A stretch of 64,000 nt of DNA, from the NCBI RefSeq assembly GCF_003258705.1, contig NZ_CP029480.1, positions 5,022,001 through 5,086,000 on the forward strand, written 5' to 3'. The translations under genes and the position numbers were made by a program. The DNA is from Arcticibacterium luteifluviistationis. Its GTDB lineage: Bacteria; Bacteroidota; Bacteroidia; Cytophagales; Spirosomataceae. Of the stretch, positions 6,894 through 15,990 are shown in pieces (position 1 is the first letter of the stretch; every line of letters begins with the position of its first letter). The notes below the pieces were generated by a model that searched no databases, was not told the DNA's origin, and was given only the letters and a program-made list of their open reading frames with translations.

Positions 6894-8504
6894 TTAATCT
6901 TTTTTAGGTTTCTGCGTAGGCTTGAAAGCAGGCTTACTCGGTGTAAACTTTGGCGTAGCTTTTACTTCTTCTTTATTCTCTACCTCCTCACTCTTTGGTT
7001 TCTGCGTAGGTTTAAAAGCTGGCTTGGCTGTCGGTGTAAACTTTGGCGTAGCCTTTACTTCTTCCTTATTCTCTACCTCCTCAGTCTTTGGTTTCTGCGT
7101 AGGCTTGAAAGCAGGCTTACTCGGTGTAAACTTTGGCGTAGCCTCTACTTCTTCCTTATTCTCAACCTCTGCTGCCTTTGGTTTCTGCGTAGGTTTAAAA
7201 GCTGGCTTGGCTGTCGGTGTAAACTTTGGCGTAGCTTTTACTTCTGACTTATTCTCTACCTCCTCACTCTTTGGTTTCTGCGTAGGCTTGAAAGCAGGCT
7301 TACTCGGTGTAAACTTTGGCGTAGCCTCTACTTCTTCCTTATTCTCAACCTCTGCTGCCTTTGGTTTCTGCGTAGGTTTAAAAGCTGGCTTGGCTGTCGG
7401 TGTAAACTTTGGCGTAGCTTTTACTTCTGACTTATTCTCAACCTCCTCAGTCTTTGGTTTCTGACTTGGTTTGAAAGATGGTTTTGCACTCGGCGTAAAC
7501 TTTGGCGTAGCTTTTACTTCTGACTTATTCTCTACTTCCTCAGTCTTTGGTTTCTGACTTGGCTTGAAAGATGGTTTTGCACTCGGTGTAAACTTTGGTG
7601 TAGCTTTTACTTCTGTATTAGTTTCGGCTGTGTCATCTTTTGGCTTCTGACTTGGTTTAAAAACAGGCTTAGCACTTGGCGTAAACTTTGGTGCTGTTGA
7701 TTTAGCCGTTGGTTTAAATACGGGTTTTGGTTTATCCGATCCTTCATCCGCAGGTTTCATCCCTGGTTTGAAGGCAGGCTTTCCAGCCGAAGGCTTGAAT
7801 ACTGGTTTTCCATCGCCAGAAGATTTTGCACTTGGCTTAAATATAGGACTGCCTGTCGGTTTTGCTTTTTGGGTAGGACTAAATACTGGTCTTCCAGCTG
7901 GCTTCTCTGAACCCTCTGTTTTAGCAGTTAATTTCTGTTTTTCAGCTTTTAAAGCTTCTTTTTCTGCTACGAACTGGTCATACAGGTCCCTTTTCTCTTG
8001 AGCGTCTTCCTCTGAAAGGTTAGCAAAAGCAAAATTAAGGTCTGTTACATCCACCACAGAATAGTCGTATTCGCTATTCATGGTCAAGCACTCCGTAGGG
8101 CACACAGTAGTACACAAGCCACAGAAACAGCATTTCGCCATGTCTATGTCAAATTTGGCCGCATGAAGACGTACGGGAGAGCCATCAGAAGTACTCCTGA
8201 TGAGTTCTGGAGACTTTATAGCCTCAATATCAATACAGTCTACGGGACAAATCTTCGCACATTTGTCACAAACGATACAATCATCGATTTCACAATCCAA
8301 CTGATTCCTACCATGATCTGGAATATCTATTTTTTGATGAGGATACTGAATTGTGACATGACCTTTATCTAATTCAAAAAAGTCTGGCTCAGATATCTGT
8401 TTTTCAGCTCGTGAAAAACGTGCGTCAGCCAAATGCTTTAAGGTAAGACTCATGCCTTTGGCAGTAGTCTTTATACCTTTCTTAATGTTTCCGAAATAGG
8501 ACAT
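6894..8504 (-). CDS. nuoI: NADH-quinone oxidoreductase subunit I with a long repetitive tail
   Basis: The ATG at 8504 (MSYFGNIKKGIKTT) fits NuoI better than an upstream ATG at 8540, giving 536 residues. Residues 1-180 are an ordinary NuoI: two ferredoxin motifs, C76-x2-C79-x2-C82-x3-C86-P and C125-x2-C128-x2-C131-x3-C135-P, bind clusters N6a and N6b, which pass electrons to N2. Normal family length is about 150-220 residues. Here some 350 extra residues follow. First comes a charged helix and short FKPSAK-type units, then eight full and one partial copies of a 30-31-residue Lys/Pro/Thr-rich repeat. The tail is probably disordered and on the cytoplasmic arm; its job is unknown. The rest of nuo is not in this window. 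Confidence 0.92.
   Translation of the reverse strand: MSYFGNIKKGIKTTAKGMSLTLKHLADARFSRAEKQISEPDFFELDKGHVTIQYPHQKIDIPDHGRNQLDCEIDDCIVCDKCAKICPVDCIDIEAIKSPELIRSTSDGSPVRLHAAKFDIDMAKCCFCGLCTTVCPTECLTMNSEYDYSVVDVTDLNFAFANLSEEDAQEKRDLYDQFVAEKEALKAEKQKLTAKTEGSEKPAGRPVFSPTQKAKPTGSPIFKPSAKSSGDGKPVFKPSAGKPAFKPGMKPADEGSDKPKPVFKPTAKSTAPKFTPSAKPVFKPSQKPKDDTAETNTEVKATPKFTPSAKPSFKPSQKPKTEEVENKSEVKATPKFTPSAKPSFKPSQKPKTEEVENKSEVKATPKFTPTAKPAFKPTQKPKAAEVENKEEVEATPKFTPSKPAFKPTQKPKSEEVENKSEVKATPKFTPTAKPAFKPTQKPKAAEVENKEEVEATPKFTPSKPAFKPTQKPKTEEVENKEEVKATPKFTPTAKPAFKPTQKPKSEEVENKEEVKATPKFTPSKPAFKPTQKPKKD
6897..7694 (-). repeat. Tandem 90/93-bp coding repeats in the nuoI tail
   Basis: Nine units start with (T/A)PKFTP and contain KPxFKP(S/T)QKPK followed by an acidic stretch of the EEVENKxEVKA type. 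Units 1-4, 6 and 8 are 31 codons, units 5 and 7 are 30 codons, and unit 9 is cut short. From unit 4 on, long and short units alternate (4+5, 6+7, 8+9), so the array last expanded as 183-bp doublets. The reading frame is kept throughout. Confidence 0.9.
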
Positions 8505-8508
8505 ATCA

Positions 8509-8527
8509 CAAAGATAGGACAAAGATA
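8509..8527 (-). promoter_or_regulatory. Tandem -7 elements upstream of nuoI
   Basis: TATCTTTG occurs twice on the minus strand, at 8516-8509 and 8527-8520, eleven bases apart. Both match TAnnTTTG. The nearer copy ends only four bases before the nuoI ATG at 8504, so its transcript would be nearly leaderless. This suggests nuoIJK has its own promoter. Confidence 0.5.
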
Positions 8528-8656
8528 ATTTAAATTTCATTAATCTACTAAATTGATAGACTAAGTTCTTTCAAGTTTAAAACTATACAACCTTCAAAAC
8601 AAGCTATAAGCTTAGAATCTCATCAAAAAATCATGAATTGAATTAACTAAAGAAGT

Positions 8657-8664
8657 TACCTTTG
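8657..8664 (+). promoter_or_regulatory. -7 element (TACCTTTG) for the FAD dehydrogenase gene
   Basis: An exact TAnnTTTG match 30 bp before the ATG at 8695, with TTG at 8638-8640 as a possible upstream box. Confidence 0.5.
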
Positions 8665-8694
8665 TGAAAATTTAAAGGATAAACACCTTTCCAT

Positions 8695-10278
8695 ATGTAT
8701 AAAGAACTAACACTAGTTTTAGACCCAGAAGTTGCCTTAAACGACGAAAGCCTAAAAACATTTCTTGGCAAAGAGTTAAACATTGCCCCTAGCGAATTCT
8801 ATCACCGAGTAAGAAGACAGTCTGTAGATGCTAGAAAAAAGCAAGTCAAAATAAACTTACAAGTAGAAGTTTCTTCTTCTCCGCTCCAACTTAACATTGA
8901 CTTTGAAAAGAATTACCAAGACGTAAGTAAATCTAAACAAGCCGTTATCATTGGAGCAGGTCCAGCAGGACTTTTTGCCGCTTTAAGGTTAATAGAGCTA
9001 GGTATCAAGCCCATTGTATTAGAAAGGGGAAAAGATGTTCAAACAAGAAGGAGAGACTTGGCTGCCATCAATAAAGACCATGTGGTCAACCCTGATTCCA
9101 ACTACTGTTTTGGTGAAGGAGGTGCAGGAACCTACTCTGATGGAAAACTCTATACACGCTCTAAGAAGAGAGGAGATATTAAAAGAACTTTAGAGATTTT
9201 AGTGGCTCATGGTGCTACCGAACAAATACTGGTAGATGCCCACCCACATATAGGTACTAACAAGCTCCCAAAAGTAGTTGAGGAATTAAGAGAGAGTATT
9301 TTAGGTGCTGGCGGTGAAATCCATTTTGACACCAAGGTGACAGACTTTTTGATTTCTAATCAGGAAATGACAGGGGTACTTACCGAAAATGGAAGTACTT
9401 ACGAAGGCCTTGGGGTAATACTTGCCACAGGCCATTCGGCCAGAGACATTTATGAATTGCTCCATAAAAAAAGCATTCTGATAGAGAATAAATCCTTTGC
9501 TATGGGCGTGAGAATAGAGCACCCACAGGGCTTTGTTGATAGCTGCCAATACCATAAAAAAGAAAGAGGTATTCTACCTGCAGCGTCTTATTCACTAGTT
9601 TCTCAAACACATTATAAAGGCGTAAAAAGAGGCGTTTTTAGTTTTTGTATGTGTCCTGGAGGATTCATAGTGCCCGCCAGTACTGCCCCGGGAGAACTGG
9701 TCGTAAATGGCATGTCACCGTCCAGAAGAGATTCGTTCTTTGCCAACTCAGGGGTAGTAGTAGCCATAAATGAACCAGATTGGCAAGCATACAAAGACTT
9801 TGGCCCGCTTGCTGCCTTGCAATTCCAAAAAAGTGTAGAAAGAAAGGCATGGGAAGTAGCCGTAGCAAATAGTCCAAATTATAAAGAACACTGTCAATTA
9901 GCACCTGCCCAGTTAATTCCCGACTTCTTAAACGGAAAGGTTTCTAGGCGTCTGAATGAGTCTTCTTATCAACCCGGACTCGTCTCTGTTGACATGAATG
10001 AAGTATTGCCTTCTAATATTGCAGAGCCATTGAAAGAAGGTATTAGAGCCTTCGGCAATAAAATGAAAGGCTACAACAGCAATGAAGGCCAATTAATTGG
10101 AATTGAAAGCAGAACCTCATCTCCTGTCAGGATTCCGAGAGATAGAGAAAGTTTAGAGCATTTAAGTACCAAAAGGCTATTTCCATGCGGTGAAGGTGCC
10201 GGTTATGCTGGTGGTATTATTAGTGCCGCCATGGACGGAGAACGCTGTGCGGAGGCTCTTGTCAAAATTTATAAGTAA
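8695..10278 (+). CDS. FAD-dependent dehydrogenase (COG2509-type)
   Basis: The 527-residue flavoprotein has a small N-terminal domain (about residues 1-75). The dinucleotide-binding motif follows: VIIGAGPAGLFAALRL (GxGxxG at about 84-89), with the end-of-strand acid in VLERG. Further flavoprotein motifs are CFGEGGAGTYSDGKL, ILATGHSARDIYELL and the C-terminal FAD-contact segment PCGEGAGYAGGIISAAMDGE. This matches the uncharacterised FAD-dependent dehydrogenase family often annotated as NAD(FAD)-utilising dehydrogenase. The substrate is unknown and the protein should be cytoplasmic. Length is typical. It is 57 bp upstream of the Nudix gene and may be co-transcribed with it. Confidence 0.85.
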   Translation: MYKELTLVLDPEVALNDESLKTFLGKELNIAPSEFYHRVRRQSVDARKKQVKINLQVEVSSSPLQLNIDFEKNYQDVSKSKQAVIIGAGPAGLFAALRLIELGIKPIVLERGKDVQTRRRDLAAINKDHVVNPDSNYCFGEGGAGTYSDGKLYTRSKKRGDIKRTLEILVAHGATEQILVDAHPHIGTNKLPKVVEELRESILGAGGEIHFDTKVTDFLISNQEMTGVLTENGSTYEGLGVILATGHSARDIYELLHKKSILIENKSFAMGVRIEHPQGFVDSCQYHKKERGILPAASYSLVSQTHYKGVKRGVFSFCMCPGGFIVPASTAPGELVVNGMSPSRRDSFFANSGVVVAINEPDWQAYKDFGPLAALQFQKSVERKAWEVAVANSPNYKEHCQLAPAQLIPDFLNGKVSRRLNESSYQPGLVSVDMNEVLPSNIAEPLKEGIRAFGNKMKGYNSNEGQLIGIESRTSSPVRIPRDRESLEHLSTKRLFPCGEGAGYAGGIISAAMDGERCAEALVKIYK

Positions 10279-10335
10279 GTACACTTTCTAAAAGGCTTAT
10301 TATTAACGAAATTTGTTTGAAACAGGTTATAACAT

Positions 10336-10956
10336 TTGAATTTCAATTCTTTCATAAATTATTTAGAAACAAAGCTTCAAGAGCCGCTGCCTGGTCATGC
10401 GGATTTTTTGGAGAGGAATGGATATGACCTTAATAAAAGGCAAAAGCCTAATTTAAACAAAATTAAAAAAAGTGCTATTCTCATAGCCTTTTACCCTCAC
10501 CAAGGCGACATCTACCTTCCTTTAATTTTAAGACCTCCTTATGACGGAACTCATGGTGGTCAAATGGCTTTCCCTGGTGGACGAATGGAAGATTTTGATG
10601 AATCTTACGAACGAACTGCTCTAAGAGAAGCCGAAGAAGAGATTGGCCTTAAGGCTCTTGATGTCAACATTATAGGAAACCTTACCGAGGTCTACATAGC
10701 CCCTTCAAATTATTGGGTAAAACCTATCATTGGCACCTTAGACTACAGCCCAAGTTTTTTCCCAGACAAAAGAGAAGTAGCTGCGATACATAAAATTCCA
10801 TGGTCTGAATTTTCAATTCCCGACAGACTCCAAAAGAGAACAATTCAAGTAAGAGGAACTAAAATGGTCACCACTGGTTTTGAAATTCAAGGGCAATGGA
10901 TATGGGGAGCCACCGCCCTTATGATAGCAGAACTGATGCAAGTTTTGAAAAGCTAA
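10336..10956 (+). CDS. Nudix hydrolase, CoA pyrophosphatase-like
   Basis: The 206-residue protein carries the segment THGGQMAFPGGRMEDFDES and then the Nudix helix ERTALREAEEEIGL, with the metal-binding REAEEE core. The GGQMAFPGG lead-in is typical of the NudL/CoA-diphosphatase branch, which cleaves CoA or related nucleotide diphosphates to phosphopantetheine-type products; the substrate is inferred from family resemblance only. The only usable start is TTG at 10336: an in-frame stop lies two codons upstream, and no ATG occurs in the N-terminal stretch. The protein has no signal peptide and should be cytoplasmic. It follows the FAD dehydrogenase gene closely. Confidence 0.82.
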   Translation: MNFNSFINYLETKLQEPLPGHADFLERNGYDLNKRQKPNLNKIKKSAILIAFYPHQGDIYLPLILRPPYDGTHGGQMAFPGGRMEDFDESYERTALREAEEEIGLKALDVNIIGNLTEVYIAPSNYWVKPIIGTLDYSPSFFPDKREVAAIHKIPWSEFSIPDRLQKRTIQVRGTKMVTTGFEIQGQWIWGATALMIAELMQVLKS

Positions 10957-11020
10957 CAAAAGCTTAAGTTTAGGTATATTGGAGAAGATTTTTGATTAAA
11001 ATTCAATCCAGCAGTAAGAA

Positions 11021-11650
11021 ATGCTTCGAATCAGCTTAGTAGATGACCATGAAATTTTCTTGAAAGGCCTAGAAGGCCTACTAAGTAAGCAGGAAAACTT
11101 TTCTATTTCCAATAGCTTTTCATCTGGCAATGCTCTTTTAGAGAAGCTCCCATTGACCGATACTGATGTACTCCTTTTAGACTTACAACTGCCCGACCTG
11201 AAACCAGAAGTGTTGCTTGCCAAGATTAGACAAGTACAACCTGATCTAAAGATTATTTACCTCACATTAATAAGAGGAAACAAGTATTTTAACAAGCTAA
11301 GTAAAATTGGATTTCAAGGTTATATTCTTAAAGATAGCCCTGTGGAAATACTTCAAGAAGCTATTGAGAAAGTAGCGAATGGAGGAGAGTATTTTGGAGA
11401 GAGGTATGGAAAAGAAACAAATGTCAATACCGCAACTACTCCCTCGGCTCAAATATTAAACCTACTGAGCTTAAGGGAAATTGAGGTACTCAAATTAGTA
11501 AGCCAAGAATTATCCAGTGCAGAAATAGCTCAGCAGCTATTTGTAAGTGTCAGTACTATAGACAGTCACCGAAAAAATATCATGCTCAAACTCGGGGTTG
11601 ACAACATTGTAGGTTTAATTAAAATTGCGGTAAATAATGGATTGATATGA
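11021..11650 (+). CDS. Response regulator, receiver + LuxR-type HTH
   Basis: The 209-residue protein has a receiver domain (residues 1-120) with the acidic pocket VDDHE at 7-11, the phospho-acceptor D54 in LLLDLQLPD and the conserved Lys in YILKDSPVE. A NarL/FixJ-type helix-turn-helix follows at about 145-205 (LSLREIEVLKLVSQELSSAEIAQQL). It is a cytoplasmic transcription factor activated by phosphorylation. The stop overlaps the start of the next gene, a histidine kinase, by four bases (ATGA), so the two are almost certainly a cognate pair. Regulated genes are not evident from the window. Confidence 0.93.
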   Translation: MLRISLVDDHEIFLKGLEGLLSKQENFSISNSFSSGNALLEKLPLTDTDVLLLDLQLPDLKPEVLLAKIRQVQPDLKIIYLTLIRGNKYFNKLSKIGFQGYILKDSPVEILQEAIEKVANGGEYFGERYGKETNVNTATTPSAQILNLLSLREIEVLKLVSQELSSAEIAQQLFVSVSTIDSHRKNIMLKLGVDNIVGLIKIAVNNGLI

Positions 11651-13494
11651 GAAAACTCCTACTCCTATTTGCTTTAGCTACTCCCCTATTTTCTTCCGCC
11701 CAGAAAATTGATATTGCCTATGTAGACAGTCTCATTTATTTCACCCAATACTTAGGAATGGACGAGTCTAAAGCAGATTCTTTGATTTTAATGGCAGACG
11801 AAATTGAGGAAAAAGGTTTTGCCATTGACTATAAACTCGGAGCCATTTACGGCTACAGATTTAAGGGCTGGGCTTATGATTATAAAGGTGATTATGATAA
11901 GGCCATTGAGTTTATGCTTAAATTTTTATCTGTTGCCCAAAAGGAAGACTTCAAAGATGAGATAATGATGGCTTACGGTGATTTGGGTGGGCTTTACTCT
12001 TTTATGGGTAGGCATGAAGAAGCAAAAAAAATCTATCTCAAGGCTATTCAAAACAAAACATTCAGAGAAGAACAGCCACGGCGACTATCAACTTTTTATA
12101 ACAACCTTGGTTCTACTTACAATCAGATGGGCAAAAAAGACAGTGCCTTACTGATGTTTACACAATCTCTAAAACTCAAAGAAGAAACGAGCGACAGCCT
12201 AGGTATGGTGAATTTAAAGACCAACCTCTCTACTTTTTTAATAGCCGAAGGTAAATTCTCTGAAGCAGAAAAGATGATTTTAGAGAATATCACACTCTGT
12301 AAACTGATTGACAAAAAAGGGGATTTATGGCATAATTACATTAACTATGGTTCGCTCAGAAACAAACAAAAAAGATTTAAAGAAGCAGAGAAACATTTAC
12401 TAAATGCTCTAACCCTGGCAGAAGAACTAGACAATGACCCTTTTAGAAAAGAGAGCTTTCAAGCCTTAGCTCTTAACTATGAAGAACAGGGCAACTTCAA
12501 AGCCGCTCTCGCCACGGAACAGGCTACAAAAGAAGTTTCTGAAAAGATATTAAACCAGCAAACCAATGATAAGATTAGCGAATTACGTGAAACTTTTAAC
12601 TCGGAAGAAAAGGAGCGAGAAAACAAGCTCCTCAATGCAGAACTTGCTGCCAAAAAGACACAACAAAATCTACTAATCTTAGGCCTTTTAATGGTGGCTT
12701 TGCTTACTGGCATTATTGCTTTCTCCTTGAGAAAAAACAGAATTAAAAACCAAAAACTGGCTCATCAAAACAATTTAATAAACCAACAGAAGGACAAACT
12801 TACAGAGCTGAATGAGGAGAAAAACTCCCTTATAAGCATAGTTTCGCATGATTTGAGGAGCCCATTTAACAGCATTGCTCTCTGGAATAATATATTAAAA
12901 GAGAACTTAGAAAGCTCCCCATTAAAAGTAGCCGAAGCCACCGAGATGATAGGCAAAACAGCCAGCTATGGGCAGCAGATGATTAATAACATTCTGGATA
13001 TTGAAAAAATTGAAATCAATTCGCATCAGCTTGCATTATCAGAGATTGACCCCATAGCGTTAAGTACTGAATTGATAGAAGATTTTGCCCCTGCGGCATC
13101 TGGAAAAGGCATTAAGATTAACTTCAAATCTGAACTAGATGAAAGCCAAAGAATAGTTACCGACGCATCTTTACTTAGAAGAGCTCTGGAAAATCTTATA
13201 TCAAATGCTTTGAAATTCTCTCATCCAAACTCCAAAGTAGAAGTAATGTTGACAAGAGAAAATGACACCATTCTTTTTAAAATCAAAGACTATGGTGTTG
13301 GCATTCCTGCCTCTGAGCAAAGCCAACTTTTTACTAAATATGGGCAAACCTCAGCATCTCCTACTTCTGATGAAACCTCTTCAGGGCTTGGTCTAAGTAT
13401 TGTCAAAAGAATAGCCGAAGAGCTAAGCGGAACGGTTTTCTTTGAGTCACAACTAGGGAAAGGGTCAGAGTTCGTTTTCTCTTTAAAAGCCTAA
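11647..13494 (+). CDS. TPR-containing membrane histidine kinase
   Basis: The 615-residue protein starts with a signal peptide (residues 1-18). An extracytoplasmic tetratricopeptide-repeat region follows (about 70-300; helices such as YDKAIEFMLKFLSVA and HEEAKKIYLKAIQNK), then a coiled coil and one transmembrane helix (about 340-360). The cytoplasmic kinase core has a second coiled coil, the H box VSHDLRSPF with H401, the N box LENLISNALKF and the G boxes YGVGIP and GLGLSIV. It should phosphorylate the LuxR-type regulator encoded immediately upstream. TPR sensors of this kind are common in Bacteroidota and presumably sense a periplasmic protein or peptide signal. No receiver domain is fused. 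Confidence 0.93.
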   Translation: MRKLLLLFALATPLFSSAQKIDIAYVDSLIYFTQYLGMDESKADSLILMADEIEEKGFAIDYKLGAIYGYRFKGWAYDYKGDYDKAIEFMLKFLSVAQKEDFKDEIMMAYGDLGGLYSFMGRHEEAKKIYLKAIQNKTFREEQPRRLSTFYNNLGSTYNQMGKKDSALLMFTQSLKLKEETSDSLGMVNLKTNLSTFLIAEGKFSEAEKMILENITLCKLIDKKGDLWHNYINYGSLRNKQKRFKEAEKHLLNALTLAEELDNDPFRKESFQALALNYEEQGNFKAALATEQATKEVSEKILNQQTNDKISELRETFNSEEKERENKLLNAELAAKKTQQNLLILGLLMVALLTGIIAFSLRKNRIKNQKLAHQNNLINQQKDKLTELNEEKNSLISIVSHDLRSPFNSIALWNNILKENLESSPLKVAEATEMIGKTASYGQQMINNILDIEKIEINSHQLALSEIDPIALSTELIEDFAPAASGKGIKINFKSELDESQRIVTDASLLRRALENLISNALKFSHPNSKVEVMLTRENDTILFKIKDYGVGIPASEQSQLFTKYGQTSASPTSDETSSGLGLSIVKRIAEELSGTVFFESQLGKGSEFVFSLKA

Positions 13495-13680
13495 TCTCTA
13501 AATGTTTGTCATGATTTTGGTACAAAATATCGCCAAACGAAATGACTTACATTAACAAATGTTGCTATTAACATTTCGCTCCTCTGGAGGTATTATGTCA
13601 ATTCTTAGTTGGTCTCAGGTTTTTGAAAATAAACGGTTTAAAACCCCGTACTTTGCTCTGCAATTTACTTATATCAAGAT

Positions 13681-15849
13681 TTGAAAGACCTTTTACTTAT
13701 TACGCCTCCGTTCACGCAGCTAAATACTCCCTACCCTGCTACGCCTTACATCAAAGGTTTTTTGAATACAAAGGGCATTTCTTCCTTTCAAATGGATTTA
13801 GGGATTGAGGTTATTTTAGCCCTCTTTTCTAAGGATAATTTGGCTAGCATCTTTGAAATGGCCTATGAAAACGAGACCATTTCTACAGAAAATGCAGAAC
13901 GTATTTATTGCCTCAGAGAGGAATACCTAAAAAACATAAATGAGATAATTCAATTCTTACAAGGGCAAAATCAGACCTTTGCCAAGCAAATTTGTACAGA
14001 GAATTTTCTTCCTCAGGCCAGTCGTTTTGAACAAATCAATGATTTGGAATGGGCTTTTGGTAGCATGGGAGACCAAGATAAAGCCAAGCATCTGGCCACA
14101 TTATTTTTAGAAGACCTTTCTGATTTCATAAAAGAATGTGTAGATGAGAATTTTGGCTTTAGCAGATACGCCGAAAGACTTGGACGAAGTGCAAATGCCT
14201 TTGATGAACTCTATGATTACCTTCAAGAAGATTTAACGTTAATAGATGAAGTATCTCTCGATATTTTAGAGGAAAGGCTTCAGAAACTTCAGCCAAAACT
14301 GGTATGTTTTTCGGTACCTTTTCCTGGGAATCTTTACAGTGGGTTTAGGTGTGCTCAGTACATCAAAGAAAACTATCCAGAAATTAAAGTGGCCATGGGT
14401 GGCGGCTTTGCCAATACTGAATTAAGAAGCGTAAAAGACAAAAGAGTTTTTGAATTCTTTGATTTTATATCGCTAGATGATGGCGAATTACCACTAGAAC
14501 TTTTAAGTCAACATGTTTTAGGACAGCAGGAGAAACTAGAACTTAAAAGGACGTTTCATCTGCTAGATGATGAGGTAACATATACTAACAACAGTCCGAA
14601 ACCAGATTATAAACAAGCACAGGTAGGCACGCCAGACTATAGCGATTTATGGCTTGACAGCTATATCTCGGTAATAGAAATAGCCAACCCCATGCACAGC
14701 CTGTGGAGTGATGGCCGCTGGAATAAGCTCACCATGGCTCATGGCTGCTATTGGGGAAAATGCACTTTCTGCGACATTTCATTAGACTATATAAAACTCT
14801 ATGAACCTATAGCTGCCAAAATTCTGGTAGACAGAATGGAGGAGCTGATAGAACAAACTGGCGAAAAAGGGTTTCATTTTGTGGATGAAGCCGCTCCGCC
14901 AGCACTGATGCGTTCATTGGCTTTGGAAATACTGAAACGTAAACTGGTGGTAACCTGGTGGACTAACATCCGATTTGAAAAGAACTTTACGGCAGACCTC
15001 TGCAAACTTCTAAAAGCTTCTGGTTGCATTGCTATTTCGGGTGGTTTAGAAGTGGCATCTGACCGACTTTTAGCTTTAATAGACAAAGGTGTTACCGTAA
15101 AACAAGTGGCTCAAGTGACCAGAAATCTCACAGAATCTGGCATTATGGTTCACTCCTACCTGATGTATGGTTATCCTACCCAAACCATTCAAGAAACGGT
15201 AGATAGCTTAGAAATGGTGCGTCAAATGTTTGAATTGGGCGTGCTCCAATCTGGCTTTTGGCATCAGTTTGCCCTGACCGCTCATAGCCCTATTGGGCTT
15301 AAGCCTGAGGCCTTTGGTATAGTGGCAGACTATCAGGATATAAGCTTTGCCAATAACGACATCCAGTTTACCGACAGCACGGGCATAGACCATGATAAAT
15401 TTAGTTTTGGGCTGAAAAAGTCACTCTTTAATTATATGCATGGCATCTGTTTTGAATACCCACTTCAAGAGTGGTTTGATTTCAAAATACCAAAAACCAC
15501 AGTTCCCAAAAACTTGATAATGGATGCCTTAGATGAGCAGGGCGACTTCCTTTTAAAACCAAATACCAAAATAGTTTGGTTAGGTGCTGAACCTTCCGTT
15601 TTCAAGAAAAACGCCAAGAAGCTAAGACTCCTTTTTCATACTAAAACAGATGCTTTTGAAGTAGATTTAGGTATCGAAAACGGTAATTGGTTATTAGACA
15701 AACTGAATGAGCTAAAACCAGAAAACGGAAAACTCTTAACCCTACAAAACCTCAAAGAGGACTACGAGCAGCAGTACGAAAACTTTGAGCTATTCTGGTA
15801 CTCTAAACCTATACAGGTGATGAGGGAGAATGGGTTGTTGGCTCTTTGA
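13681..15849 (+). CDS. B12-binding-type radical SAM protein
   Basis: The protein has 722 residues and starts at a TTG at 13681; upstream there is an in-frame stop with no ATG between. The N-terminal third opens with LLLITPPFTQLNTPYPA and contains LVCFSVPFPGNLYSGFRCAQ and VAMGGGFANTELR, the Rossmann-like pattern of cobalamin-binding radical SAM enzymes. The SAM-cluster motif is HGCYWGKCTFCD with C356, C361 and C364, a CX4CX2C spacing rather than the usual CX3CX2C. GGLEVASDRLLALIDKG and YLMYGYPTQT are typical later barrel motifs. Such enzymes methylate or rearrange unreactive carbons; the substrate here is unknown. The gene has no obvious operon partner, and its downstream end borders a palindromic repeat and the PtuAB-like cassette. 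Confidence 0.85.
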   Translation: MKDLLLITPPFTQLNTPYPATPYIKGFLNTKGISSFQMDLGIEVILALFSKDNLASIFEMAYENETISTENAERIYCLREEYLKNINEIIQFLQGQNQTFAKQICTENFLPQASRFEQINDLEWAFGSMGDQDKAKHLATLFLEDLSDFIKECVDENFGFSRYAERLGRSANAFDELYDYLQEDLTLIDEVSLDILEERLQKLQPKLVCFSVPFPGNLYSGFRCAQYIKENYPEIKVAMGGGFANTELRSVKDKRVFEFFDFISLDDGELPLELLSQHVLGQQEKLELKRTFHLLDDEVTYTNNSPKPDYKQAQVGTPDYSDLWLDSYISVIEIANPMHSLWSDGRWNKLTMAHGCYWGKCTFCDISLDYIKLYEPIAAKILVDRMEELIEQTGEKGFHFVDEAAPPALMRSLALEILKRKLVVTWWTNIRFEKNFTADLCKLLKASGCIAISGGLEVASDRLLALIDKGVTVKQVAQVTRNLTESGIMVHSYLMYGYPTQTIQETVDSLEMVRQMFELGVLQSGFWHQFALTAHSPIGLKPEAFGIVADYQDISFANNDIQFTDSTGIDHDKFSFGLKKSLFNYMHGICFEYPLQEWFDFKIPKTTVPKNLIMDALDEQGDFLLKPNTKIVWLGAEPSVFKKNAKKLRLLFHTKTDAFEVDLGIENGNWLLDKLNELKPENGKLLTLQNLKEDYEQQYENFELFWYSKPIQVMRENGLLAL

Positions 15850-15887
15850 TGATTTATTACCAGATGGGTTTATTAAGGAACTGGAAT

Positions 15888-15926
15888 GCCGCGGAGTCAG
15901 CAAGCTAGACTCTGCTAGGGGAAAAA
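15888..15926. repeat. Palindromic repeat, copy 1, left of the ATPase/HNH cassette
   Basis: The sequence starts GCCGCGGAGTCAGCAAGCTA and continues GACTCTGCTAGGGGAAAAA. It matches the copy at 18933-18970 except for four positions. Arms GCGGAGTC / GACTCTGC form a hairpin. A further GACTCAGAGTC palindrome follows at 15933-15943. Confidence 0.8.
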
Positions 15927-15990
15927 TAGTTCGACTCAGAGTCAGAGTGTATAAATGCATAGGTCCGTGCTTGTATTCATTCGATGACCT

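Noticed and set aside
6922-7464. Open frame of 180 codons on the plus strand inside nuoI
   Set aside because: It is the reverse complement of the tandem Lys/Pro repeat, repeats with the same period and has no independent protein features.
6897-7694. CRISPR-like array
   Set aside because: The repeats are 90-93 bp, contiguous without unique spacers and keep the nuoI reading frame, so they are coding tandem repeats.
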